Below, piece after piece: positions 34,857 to 45,829 of a stretch of 64,000 nt of DNA. The position numbers and the translations under genes were made by a program. Position 1 is the stretch's first letter. Every line of letters starts with the position of its first letter. A model generated the notes under the pieces. It was not told where the DNA came from, did not search any database, and saw only the letters and a program-made list of their open reading frames with translations. The stretch spans positions 6,889,501-6,953,500 of the forward strand of contig OY821741.1 of assembly GCA_963682055.1 (NCBI GenBank), in the 5' to 3' direction. The stretch is from Primula veris (lineage: Eukaryota; Streptophyta; Magnoliopsida; Ericales; Primulaceae).

Positions 34857-37800
34857 TTAGCCCTCTATAACATATTACGGAAGAAAACATTTATTTATAT
34901 GTACCCTATATATAACAAATTGAAAAATAATAATATATGAGCTTTTTTTATTCCTTAAAATTAGCACGGCTTTTTGAAGGCTACACTATAACTAAATTAG
35001 TAATATTTGCAAGTACATTACCAGATTAATTAACCGTATAAAATACACTAATGGATATTTAGAAAAAAAAAGTTATAGAAGGATAACATTCAAATTTTAT
35101 ATATGTAATTATCACGTAGCTTACCGTGATTAGAAAACTAAACTTTATAAACTAACTACAAAAGGAGAGGAGAGGTATAAAAACTAGAAAATGTTTTTTC
35201 TCACACATTTTTTCTACCCAAAAAATCAACAAACATTACATGGCATATCCCCCCATCAAAAGTTTTAATTTTTATTGATATTAGATTTAACAATTTTTTT
35301 AATTTTAATTAACATTTAAATTTAGGGCAAATACAACTAGGATTCTATTATATTTTTATTTATTTTTAGTGGGTTGTATTTTTAGATTAAAGAATTTTTT
35401 TTTTATTTCTAATTATTATTTAAATTTAGGGTAGAATCAACTAGAGTTCTAGTATATTTTTATTTGACTTTTTAGTAGCTTGAGTTTTTATTACGTGGTG
35501 TGATTTTTACTGCGGCCATCTTCTAATTTTTTTATTTAAACGTTAATGCCAAAATTTGACCATAAGTTTTTTAATAGAAATACAAATAAACCATATGTAT
35601 AAATGAATAAGTAGAAGAATTAATATAATAATTAGTGTTGAGAATGACATGTTTCTTTTTTCTTACCAGTAATATTATTTTTTTGACAGTGTTCAAAAAA
35701 AAGTAAATATGATTGTTACATATTATCGGGTATAATTTTTGGATAACTTTTATGGGTCACATGGAAATGGCATAGGATCCCAATCCCACATGGAAATGGC
35801 ATAGGATCCCAATCCCACATATACCTATTTGTAATTCTGTATAACCATAGACTATAAAAAAAATTGGAGGATTTTTCTTTAAATATAAAAAGGAATTTTC
35901 CCTTTCTCCCCAAAAAAAATGAATACTCCTACTATTTTCATCCTCTCAGCTCCTGTAGCGACCCAGGTTACAATTAGCTGAGACAAAAACCTGTGACCAA
36001 ACAAGTCCTAAATACGTCCTGCTGCAAGTCGATCAAGACTCGAGACTTGGGCAAAACATATCGACAAGTTTTTTTTAGGACAATGTCAACCACTCATACA
36101 GTTTTTAACATTAATAATTTTTATTAAATAATAAATCATAAGTACTTGTGTAGTTAAATGGTTATTGGTAATTGTAATTAGGTTTTTTCTCTATTTGCTC
36201 TGATTCTAATCCCACTTTCTACGTTTTTTTTTTATTCATTCATTAATATTAAGGGTAACAAAAAATTTAAGTTTTGGATAAAGCACGATGGCGGGTCGCC
36301 TCTGCTTAAATAGTACTCCCTCATTTCCTATTTAATTGTCCATTTCGAAACTACGTGTAATTTTGACCGGTCAATAACTTATATTAAAATTGTAGGAATG
36401 AAATTTTTTTAAATGTTGATCATATAATGTAAATGTTAAATTTATGATTAGATTTTAAAAAAAATTATTTCGACAATTTTGATATAAGTCATAAATCGAT
36501 TAAAATTGTAGCTAATTTCGTAACGAATAATGAAATATGAATAGGATGAGTAGTGAAAATTTCTAGTACCGGTCATAACTTAACTTGCGTGATCCCCATA
36601 AAATCATTCTATTATAATAAGACAACACAAGTCAAATGAGTCTGCCCAATTTAGCCATTTTTTTTCAAAAATACCCCTACATCTTTATATTAATTACAAT
36701 AATATCATATTCACATAAAAATATAAAAAGTAAAAACTAATAAAACTATTTATCACTCTACAACCAAACATTTTTAAATTTTAAACTATCTTTTTTTTTT
36801 TGATATTATCCACATATTTATATTATAATTATACCTATTTTCTATATTTTTATTGCATTACGTGCCGTACACACAACGCGTGGGACACGATTACTGATAT
36901 ATATATATATATATATATATGAGTATATAAAATAAGAACATGCAATGCATTTATCAACCAACAAGGTGAGAGAATATTAACATAAGAATCCAGTTAGGTC
37001 ATGACTCATGAGTACGAAATAGTTTCTGATTATGATTACTTAAAAATATTTTTTTGATGAAATATTTTCAAAAAACAATTTCAATAGAATCCACGCCAAG
37101 AATTCTTTTTCTTCATCATCAATCCAATCACTGTTCACGATCCAAGATTCTATTTTTAACATCAATTCAATCTTTTTTCTTTTTCTTATCAATGAATAGC
37201 TAGATCTCTTTACTTGTATGACTTAGATGTCTCCTATTTCTTGAAAAAGTGATTAATCGATTTTACGGTATATAGATGCTTATGACCTCCCCCTCTATGT
37301 CATGCGGTAATGATTTCTCTGGAATTACGACCTTTAATTACCACAATGATGTTGTCCATAGATCAAATTATTTCGTAGATTGGATTTGTTAGTGCAGGAC
37401 AAATAAAAAATTAAGTCTACCTCTAAGTGCACATCCTAATCAGATCTATATAGTTTGTGTAAATTAACTAATGAAATCAATACCATTTGATTATTAATTT
37501 GTTGATTTCTTTGTACTTTCTGAACTAGTTTATCTATTAATCATGTTTGTTTAATCGTGTCATTAATCCATTATTGTTGACTAATAACACGGTTTTGGTT
37601 AGTAATAACACGGTTTAGTTTCTTTGCTTGTGTTTAAATTACTAAATCCGTTTCCATTTAATTGTTCATTATGAAACTAAGTAAAATTTTGACCGGCATA
37701 TAACTTGTATCAAAATTGTCGAAATGAATTTTTTTAAAATTCAATAATAAAATTTAACATTTGAACTATATGATCAAATTTTGAAAATTTTCATTCCGAA

Positions 37801-38334
37801 AATTTTAATAGAAGTTTTTAGATGGTTAAAATTGCACGTAATTTCGTAATAGACAATTAAATAGTAACTGATTGAGTATTAGCACGCTAGAGTTTCACGA
37901 TCAGTTTACATGTGTCGACTTTATAATTAAATATCACAAGGATTGCAAAATAAATAATCCACGGTACTATCAATTATAAAAGCCAAAAAAAGGTATCATG
38001 TTAGTTTCTACCATTTCTGAAAATATCATTTTCCTGTGATACTCATGAGAAGATAGTAAGCTGGATAATTATTTCAGCTGCTGACTTTGGATTTCATTTT
38101 TTTTGAAAAAACTGAATCAATTCATAACAAATGTTCATTATATTTGTCAAATTTACTATGTATATTGGGTTTTCTTTTTGTGACAAGGATATATATAATG
38201 ACATGGGTTTCTTATATGAGTGTTCTTAATGAATATATGTGATATATCTTCATACTCTTTATAAAAAAAATATAAAAAATGATAAGCAATCAAAAGTTCC
38301 AATTCATTTGTAAAAAAAAAAATGTAACAATATA

Positions 38335-38510
38335 CACTACAAGTACAAGAAAAAGTTAAGATATGAACAGTTTACTTTTCCAAAATTGTTGGTAAAGTGA
38401 GTGTCGCTAAATTTAGCAACAAAAAATGTTGCTAAATTTAACGACACTCACTTTACTATCAGTTTAACAACAGACGTTCTGATGGTAAGCTGACATTTTT
38501 TTTTGTAGTG
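38335..38510. mobile_element. CACTA foldback MITE
   Basis: Starts CACTACAAGTACAAGAAAAA and ends TTTTTTTTGTAGTG, with the 3-bp duplication ATA on both sides. The interior (about 38395-38456) is a near-perfect palindrome: GTGAGTGTCGCTAAATTTAG pairs with its inverted copy across an AAAAAAT loop. Non-autonomous CACTA derivative. Confidence 0.8.
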
Positions 38511-39088
38511 ATAAGGAGACACCAGGACCTCGCGCATAGCGGTAGCTTTTAGCACCGGGTTTGACCTTTATGCATGCTATGGAAAATAACATGTTTGGTT
38601 CTTAGTATGCATGTAAAGACGTACTAAATGATGAAAATCATAGTAATATTCACGTTATTCATTTTGTGTTGGTATCGTCTCTCACTAAAATCACGTTATA
38701 AGACCATCGGAACAAAATAGACAATATAATAAATACACCCTTGGTTTAAAATACTCACCATCCATATTAGTATAAAACCTAATGGCTCTCTCTTTTAAAT
38801 AAACAGGTACGTTTCATTTTAAATAAATAAATATTTGGCTAAGTACTCAGCTATTTAAAAGTCATTTGCCATTAAAGTAACCACAATTATAAGCCAGCTA
38901 TCAACTACCACAGTATTGTAATACTATTTTCTAGTGTGTGTTTCTTTACTCTTTTAATTGTTCTAATCTTCTTGTTTCGTGGAATTTAAGGTAGCAATAG
39001 CATGGTGCATTAAGCAACTAAAGTCAAAGTCTACTAAGGACACTTTTTTTTTTCCTACCAATAATACCATTCTAGCATATCCCATCCC

Positions 39089-39095
39089 TATAAAT
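39089..39095 (+). promoter_or_regulatory. TATA box of LTP-like gene D
   Basis: TATAAAT 66 bases before the ATG. The promoter differs from those of genes A to C; sequence up to 39,038 is shared with copy alpha, where the gene itself is missing. Confidence 0.6.
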
Positions 39096-39154
39096 TGTGA
39101 ATTCCCTTGGCCATTCTCTTGCATACTTATATATGTATTTATAGTGAGTGAGGG

Positions 39155-39613
39155 ATGACAAAATACATGGGCATTTTGATAATTTTCATTGCGTTGGCTT
39201 TGGTGGTTAGTTGGGAGGCGAAACTGGGCGACGCACGGATGAGCGCCGCCCAATGCAAGAAGGAAAGAAGGGTGATGATAAACGCATGCAAACCTGTGTT
39301 GTACGGAAAGTTGCCGTCAACAGAGTGTTGCAAGCGTCTCAGGGTGATGCATTTTAAGTGCATCTGTCCGGTGATTACGCCTAAATTGGCGGCACTTGTT
39401 AATGTCAACCGGGCCATACGGCTTATTGAGGGGTGCGGAAGGAGGGTTCCACGCCATTTCAAATGTGGAAGTAAGTAGTCGTCGTTTTCTCTATTTTAGT
39501 CTCGTGAGATTGTCCATTTCATCTATAAATTCAAAAGTTGTTTCAATTTGGTTATAGTAATGGCTTTAATCGATTATTTAACAATGTTCTTGGCAGGCAT
39601 AACAACCCCATGA
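39155..39613 (+). CDS. Secreted 8-cysteine lipid-transfer-like protein (DIR1-like), gene D
   Basis: Exons 39155-39470 (donor GTAAGT) and 39597-39613 (acceptor TCTTGGCAG) give 110 residues ending KCGSITTP. Residues 1-28 are a signal peptide. The cysteine spacing C-x10-C-x12-CC-x9-C-x1-C-x22-C-x9-C is exactly that of genes A to C, and the exon structure is the same down to the 17-base last exon and phase-1 junction. The sequence is otherwise only about half identical (CPVITPKLAALVNVNRAIR, CGRRVPRHFKCGS), so it is an old paralog. The mature protein is strongly basic. Likely an apoplastic lipid-binding protein; substrate unknown. Confidence 0.85.
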
Positions 39614-41436
39614 AAAATCATATCAGCTTATGCAGTAAAGGAGAAGAGAGATTGATACATGATTTGGAGCTCAAGTTAAGAAAACTTTGTTCATGTAAAT
39701 ATCAATAACAGTAGTTTTTGTTGTTTAATTAACGAGTTGTTTCGAACTTGTAATTGTTTTTCTTTTTTGGTAATCAATGTTGGTAATTGTCGTTGTTATT
39801 ATTCTCACTCTAATGGAATGAAGTTTTTTGGTTTTTGGTTTTTTTAATTGTTAGATCTTTCCTCACTGTGAAAGATGGAAAGTATCAACCTAATCATGAA
39901 TTCAATTTTAATTGGGATTACTTAAAATTAGGGCGGTAAATGAAACGAAACGAACCGAAAAAGGTTCCGTTCATGTTCAGTTCATAAACTAAAATCCCTG
40001 TTCATGTTCATTTCATATTCATTTAAATACGAACGAACATTTGACAAACATGAACCAAACATTTGACGAGCCGAACACAAGTTGTTCGTGAACATCTAAT
40101 TTCTTCCAAAACATTTAATAATTTCTTTTTAAAAAACATTTTAATTTTATCATATATTACTATATTGTTAATTAGGATAAAACAATTCACATATAACTTT
40201 AAATTTATATATTGTATAATTTTTTTTTACATACGTATGATTACTTTAACGAGTTGAACATTTAACGATAAAATCGTTGAATGTATTTATAGTATGCTGA
40301 TATAAATTACCATAATAAGTTTGAAATAATACAAACATATCATTTATATTATTATAGTATAAATGAATTTATTAATTGTGTAGTGATATTAGTTTTTGTT
40401 ACATCATTAATAGATTTATTTTTTTATTTGATCAAATTTTATATATAGTTACATGAACACGAGTTTAGACGAACCGAACAGAGGCATGTTCATGTTCAGT
40501 TCACTTAATAGACGAACATTATATTCTTGTTCATTATCATTATCGTATTCATTTATAAATGAATGAACATGAACCGAACCGAACCGAACACGAACGATTC
40601 CACGAATATCTCATCTCATTTACACCCCTACTTAGAATGTTCAATAGTAGATTATGTCACCAGACGAGTTCAACTTTACGTTTTTCTTAATACTATATAC
40701 GAGTTTTTTTTCATACTAATCTGAAAAGAATGAATCACTAAATTTTGAAGATATTAATCAAAATACACAGAAAACGATATTTTCTCTTCAATTTCTATCA
40801 AAATGGAGGTGGAGAGAGTTGCAGCCCCCAACCATCTCCTACTACTTCCTTGCTTTCTGACCTCGCAGGCATCATTGTGAAACGATTCCGGCAAGTCTTT
40901 TAAACTCTCATGCATACCATAAATCATAAATGTTTATACTTTATAGTCATTTATTACTTTGATGTCTTTTATAGACCATCGCTTTTGATCAACTATTTAA
41001 GCATGCCGATTGAGTCGGCAATTTGCAACACTGACTAGTCTACATACCACTTAAAGACTCCAATTACAAGAGGTTTGCGCTAAATGAAAGCTCAACAGTG
41101 AAAAAGTGTGGTTGATGCAATGAGTTGGTTTATAAATATCTGACAAAAAATTACAAATCAATAGACGAAGTAATAACATGAGTTTAGGACACAGGAAATA
41201 GAATTACGCTCGATTTTACTGTCAATTAGGAACGGCCACTGCTAGCTAGATAAAACAAACATGGCCCTATGGTCATAGCAACCCAACATTATTTTTAAAC
41301 AATCCAACCAGATATATAGGTTTCTCAGCAACAAATCTCATCTCAAAAAATGTTTTCAAACCCGACCAAGCGCACACTTAATAGACTGACTATCAAATCA
41401 ACGAAATACCAATTTCCAAATATACACCTTTTTATT
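39614..41436. other. Intergenic between gene D and the SUVH gene
   Basis: Holds the 3' flank of gene D, the hAT-like element at 39929-40630 and unremarkable AT-rich DNA. The two genes are convergent. Confidence 0.6.
39929..40630. mobile_element. hAT-like non-autonomous element, 702 bp
   Basis: Ends TAGGGCGGTAAATGA and TCATTTACACCCCTA are inverted repeats with one or two mismatches. Flanks CTTAAAAT and CTTAGAAT are an 8-bp target duplication with one change. Subterminal GAACGAAC/GTTCGTTC motifs are abundant and there is no open frame. Confidence 0.75.
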
Positions 41437-43233
41437 TCAATACATCCTTCCTGTGCACTCCTTCGAGCCACAATAGCAGCTTTGAGTTCTCACGTTGCCA
41501 TTTTTATCACGAACCTCCATCTTATAATTATAGTCATAAGTAAGTTCCTGTAAAGGGAGAATATCCTCCACAGCAAATAACATTACATGTGGTATACTCG
41601 TATCGTCATGATCATACATAACATCTTGAGGATAAAGATTAGGTGTACAGCTATGATTAATAAACCTTGCGACATTTCCATATTTCGCCCCATCTATAGT
41701 AAAACCACTATCATCATCGTCCTCGTATATGCTTGTTTGTGATAAGTTTTTCCCTATATCAAATAAGTAAACATCGTAATCTCTTTCTTGAGCTTCCTTG
41801 TCATCAATAAGTTCGCCTATATATTCACATATAAAACTACCGGAAGGTATCTTACTTAGGGATCTAACTCCCCAACCCCTCGACTCCGTTTTAAATATCT
41901 CTAATTGGATTTTCATACCGTTTTGAGTCACTCTATTATTACACGAAGGTGGGCATCTGCAAGAAGGGCCACACTCATGAACCAACGTCTTTGCAAAGAC
42001 AATAGCACCTTTTTCATTATATGGTATCTCCTCGCCGTTTTTGGCAATACATATGCATCTTTTAGAATTAGGGCATCCATTTGAACAATTACATCCCTTG
42101 GGAGGGGTAGGACTATACCAACTAGGATATATCATGTTTGTTGTGTATATAAACGCGGGAGGTATCTCATCATCTATTGTATTCACGGCACGAATAGGAA
42201 ATAGCTCTTTTCCGTTAGATATATCATCCACACAAATTCTCTCTTGGGCCTTGACTCTTTTCGATTTATCGTGAAGAGAATATATTGGTCTCTTTCTCGA
42301 AAATCTTCCTTCTAAATCATCATATGCATTAATCTTTGCACTACTAAAATAATTATTTATCTCATCATCTTTATCGCGAATCACACCATCAAGAACGAAA
42401 TTATCAACCTTCTTTTCATCATCCACCTTAATCTTTTCAATTCTTGGAGCATTTGGTGTACGCTCGGGTGGAAAGTAACAAATGGAAGAAGCCTTACGCA
42501 GGTTATACTTGTGTGTACTCGAAGAGGAACAATGACTTATCAAAGAAACTCCTAAATCTTCACATCCTTCAATTTTTGCACTAACATATTTCACTATTTC
42601 CTCCTTTTTATCTGGAATAACACCATCCATAACAAGAACATCCATATTATTTTCATCATTCACATCAATAATTTCAATTTTAGGAGTCTTTGATCTACGC
42701 CGGGGTGGAAAATAACAAACATAAGAAGTATTACGCAAGTTATATTTACGGGTAATCGGAGAGGTATAATGACCTTTCAAAGATTTCCGTCCTAATTCAT
42801 CACATTCTTCAACCTTTTCATTACTACCACATTTCACAATTTCCTCGTTTTTATTCTGAATAACACCATCAACAACTAAGACGTCCATATTCTTTTCATC
42901 ATCCACCTGATTCTTATCAATTCTAGGAGTATTTGGTCCCCGTCCTATAACATCACATTCTTCAACCTTTTCATTACTACCATTTCTCACAATTTCCTCC
43001 TTTTGATTCTGTATAACACCATGAACAACTAAGATGTCCATATTCTTTTCATCATCCACGGCCTTCTTATCAATTCTGGGAGTATTTGGTCTACGCCCAG
43101 GTGGAAAATAGCAAACAGAAGAAGCATTGCGCAGGTTATACTTGCGTACTACTGAAGAGGTACAATGACCTTTCTTAAATTGCCACTCATTTAAGCCCCC
43201 GTCGCAGAGTTCACCATTTGACAACGATCCCAT
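41437..43233 (-). CDS. SUVH5/6-type histone H3K9 methyltransferase lacking the SRA domain
   Basis: 598 residues in a single coding exon, as is usual for SUVH genes. Pre-SET zinc cluster at about 381-433 (CNCSNGC, CICIAKNGEEIPYN, CGPSCRCPPSC); SET at about 440-571 with GWGVRSL, CEYIGELIDD, RFINHSCTPNLYPQD and ELTYDYNY; post-SET CYC-x4-C at 586-593. These are the residues that bind S-adenosylmethionine, the target lysine and zinc, so the enzyme should be active on histone H3 in the nucleus. The segment DISNGKELFPIRAVNTIDDE at about 337-356 is what follows the SRA domain in SUVH5/6, but no SRA (methyl-cytosine reader) precedes it. Instead residues 20-309 are four tandem units with RKYNLRxxSxVCYFPP and VDDEKNMDxLVxDGVI. 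The Met at 43233 begins the only long frame. Confidence 0.85.
   Translation of the reverse strand: MGSLSNGELCDGGLNEWQFKKGHCTSSVVRKYNLRNASSVCYFPPGRRPNTPRIDKKAVDDEKNMDILVVHGVIQNQKEEIVRNGSNEKVEECDVIGRGPNTPRIDKNQVDDEKNMDVLVVDGVIQNKNEEIVKCGSNEKVEECDELGRKSLKGHYTSPITRKYNLRNTSYVCYFPPRRRSKTPKIEIIDVNDENNMDVLVMDGVIPDKKEEIVKYVSAKIEGCEDLGVSLISHCSSSSTHKYNLRKASSICYFPPERTPNAPRIEKIKVDDEKKVDNFVLDGVIRDKDDEINNYFSSAKINAYDDLEGRFSRKRPIYSLHDKSKRVKAQERICVDDISNGKELFPIRAVNTIDDEIPPAFIYTTNMIYPSWYSPTPPKGCNCSNGCPNSKRCICIAKNGEEIPYNEKGAIVFAKTLVHECGPSCRCPPSCNNRVTQNGMKIQLEIFKTESRGWGVRSLSKIPSGSFICEYIGELIDDKEAQERDYDVYLFDIGKNLSQTSIYEDDDDSGFTIDGAKYGNVARFINHSCTPNLYPQDVMYDHDDTSIPHVMLFAVEDILPLQELTYDYNYKMEVRDKNGNVRTQSCYCGSKECTGRMY
42307..43176 (-). 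repeat. Four-unit coding repeat in the SUVH N-terminus
   Basis: Unit 1 is residues 20-98, unit 2 is 99-149 (lacking the KYNLR...CYFPP half), unit 3 is 150-232 and unit 4 is 233-309. Units 1 and 2 are nearly identical over their shared half (TPRIDK, VDDEKNMD, SNEKVEECD), so the newest duplication is recent. The CYFPPxRRxNTPRI motif looks like the RDFPPGCG-type motif found once in the N-terminus of SUVH5/6. Confidence 0.8.
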
Positions 43234-43260
43234 TCTTAATGAAGTCTACGGACCATGAGG

Positions 43261-45725
43261 CTACAAAACAATAAAGCCATGTATAAGAACTAAGAACACT
43301 GAGGAATATAACAGGGAAGGGGATGAATTCATATATCTGGTTAGAAGAGCTCCGGGAATCTTAAAATTGACATATTTAGAGTAAACTGCAAGGTGGAAAA
43401 AAAACATTTTGTTTAAAATATAGGGATCATGGGGTTATGCCACCACTTAGCTCCTCCTCTACAGAAAATAGCGCTGAAAATAAACCCAATAATGAAAGCA
43501 TCAACATAACACCATAATTGGGGCAAGCTTAGCATAACTAAATAAAAAAATTCCTTACTACAGGCCAGTGTTTCCTTCTGCTACAACCATTGTTCTTTAA
43601 AGAAAAGGAAAAAGAATAGGAAATCTAAGAATAATAATTGAGGGATTCCTTTGTTGCATTCCCTTAAGCAAAAACACTAAAACTTAAAAAGCAAACAAAC
43701 AAAAAGCTATGCTTGAAGAAGGCAGCAATCAAGCATGCCCATAGCTAAACTTTTAGAGCAAATTAGCACAAGGTTATTTGAGGCTAGGAACACAACTGGA
43801 TTCGGTTCGCTTAAAAACATAAATGTTGTAAGAATAGCTTTTTACAAGCCAACCAACGAGGTATATCTTATGTGAGCGTCGTTTTTAAATCAACAAGTTT
43901 AGTAACGAGCATAAAGACCTTATTGTTCAGATGGAGAGAAGAACCTATGATTAGCTTTTCAGAAAATTTCCAAACGAATGATTCTGAATACAGTCAAAAC
44001 CTCGCACTTCCAAAAGTGTGGGGTTTATTTTACTAGCGCCTTGACGCAGTACGTTTCTATTTGTAAGCTCCAAGAATCCAAACAATGATATGGGTTTGTA
44101 GATCATTCCATCCTGCTCTAATTCTAAGTAAACAAGAGACCTTTGACTCTCATAATATGTAATCCCACGAAAAGGAGTTCATGGGTTCTGTGAATATCTC
44201 ATTTATTCTTTGCAGAGACAAACTTAAGTGAATTCCATAATATGGTGAGCAATCAATAATTCCATAACATGCCTATTGAATTCATGACATTCACTGATAT
44301 GACAAGAAATTAGCGGGTTGATTATGGCGGTGTATACATATCTTGAAATTTATTAATTATTCAAATTAACTAAGATGATTGTCCAAATAATGAAATTTTC
44401 TTATTTACCGGAGATTAATTAAGGCTGGATTACAGCGATCTAATTTTTAGAACATAGAAATTATAAAGTCATTCCATGTGTGAATTGGGAAAAATGAAAA
44501 TAAACATATTAAATCTCATACATTGGAAGTGCAATATTTTAACTGTACTACAACTCTTCCCACTACTTTAAAACACTGCCATGTCTTATAGCAAGAAAAT
44601 CCATCTCAAAAGCTGCAACAAGTGTACAATGTGTTAGAACAGCTTAAAAGCAAAAATCTGCAACCAAACAAGTAAGACGAGAGTAAATCTGCAAGTAACG
44701 TTTCTTCAAAATAAAATAATAAGGTCTTTTTTTGCTAAGTGCAAACTAATCCATTGTTTGGTTGCATATTTTAAGTTCAATTTTAAAACCTCTTATTTGG
44801 TTAAATACTGAACTGTATTTGGTTCAACGGCTTAAAAGCTGAGGTTTTCTGGTTTTGGTCTTAAAAAGCTATTACCTTGAGTTGAATGAACCAATCTTAT
44901 ATCTCGAACTCAATAAAGCCGTATTTCTAAAAACTTCAATCAAACAATCCCAAAATCATTTAAAAATAATCTAAAACATGATCCTGACACCCTTTAATAT
45001 GCACGCATATATACCATAAATAATGTGCCAATTGACGCACAAATTCTTATCAAACTAAGTAGAAAAAAACGAATAGCATGACACTTGACAGAGTTAGATT
45101 CCATTACCCATAAATAAGCGATTTATTACACTATACAATCCCAGACTATGCAACCAAAAAAGGAAGATGAGCGTTTTTTCGCAAGTAAGTTCTTCTTAAA
45201 TAAAAACAAATAAAAACTAAGGTCTTTTTTACTTGTTTGCTAAGTTCGAACTAAGGCAATGCTTGGTCAGCTTTTAAGCTCGGCTTTTATATTCCTTTTG
45301 CTTAAAATCTAGACAATATTTGGTTTATCGGCTTAAAAGCTTAGGAATTCAAGCCTAGGCTTATTTGTTAAAACTACAATAATAATACCGATTATAACCA
45401 ACAATAATAATAAACATACATTGGATAAAACCCTATCTTGTTACTAAAATTTCAAGCCCAAAATACCCACCTTATTTGCTAAAGCTACAAAAAAAAAAAA
45501 AATCACAAAACAATCATAAAAAATATGATATTTATTATATATACCCTTTAAGATTCATGCATACATACCCTAAACAATGTGTCAACTAATAACCCACAAA
45601 TTTATAAATCTAATTTAGCATAAAAAGTTGAATAAATAAATAAATTGCACAAGAGATAGTTTAATTCCAATGCTGATCAAACAAGTGAATTATAATTAAT
45701 AATTTAAATAGAAATTATATTATAC
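43261..45725 (-). other. Probable 5' UTR intron of the SUVH gene
   Basis: On the minus strand an acceptor TTGTTTTGTAG ends 27 bases before the ATG. A donor AAATAAG|GTATAA lies at 45726/45725, downstream of a pyrimidine/purine-rich leader. SUVH genes often have an intron in the 5' UTR. It contains several AAAGC/GCTTAAAAG-rich MITE-like stretches (about 44.74-44.9 and 45.2-45.5 kb). Needs transcript support. Confidence 0.4.
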
Positions 45726-45773
45726 CTTATTTTGGGGAATAATTTAGTCAAGAGCTTAGTTTATGTTGTACCT

Positions 45774-45782
45774 TTCTCTCTC

Positions 45783-45818
<36 letters not shown>
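45774..45818. repeat. (TC)n(TA)n microsatellite in the probable SUVH promoter/leader
   Basis: About 22 bases of TC repeat followed by about 22 of TA repeat. On the minus strand this is TATATA then GAGAGA just upstream of the proposed 5' UTR exon, a common plant core-promoter arrangement. Confidence 0.6.
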
Positions 45819-45829
45819 TGTATATATAA

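Larger units (their letters stand above)
33944..38525. other. Non-coding part of copy beta
   Basis: Aligns with 6238-9830. The portion 37850-38525 has no partner in copy alpha; it contains the right part of a Stowaway-like MITE and the CACTA foldback. No gene seen. Confidence 0.6.
14856..39038 (+). repeat. Segmental duplication, copy beta (expanded by insertions)
   Basis: Collinear with 1-10328, but 24 kb long because of inserted elements at 18956-19252, 19755-25083, 26470-33943, 34566-34856 and 38335-38510, and a local duplication at 17.3-18.5 kb. At several of these points copy alpha reads straight through as an unoccupied site. The segment beyond 39,038 (the promoter and gene D) has no partner in alpha. 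Confidence 0.9.

Noticed and set aside
39139..39462. 107-codon minus-strand frame over gene D
   Set aside because: Exact antisense of exon 1 of the lipid-transfer-like gene, whose cysteine pattern and splice sites support the + strand.
42041..42274. 77-codon plus-strand frame
   Set aside because: Antisense shadow of the SUVH pre-SET region.
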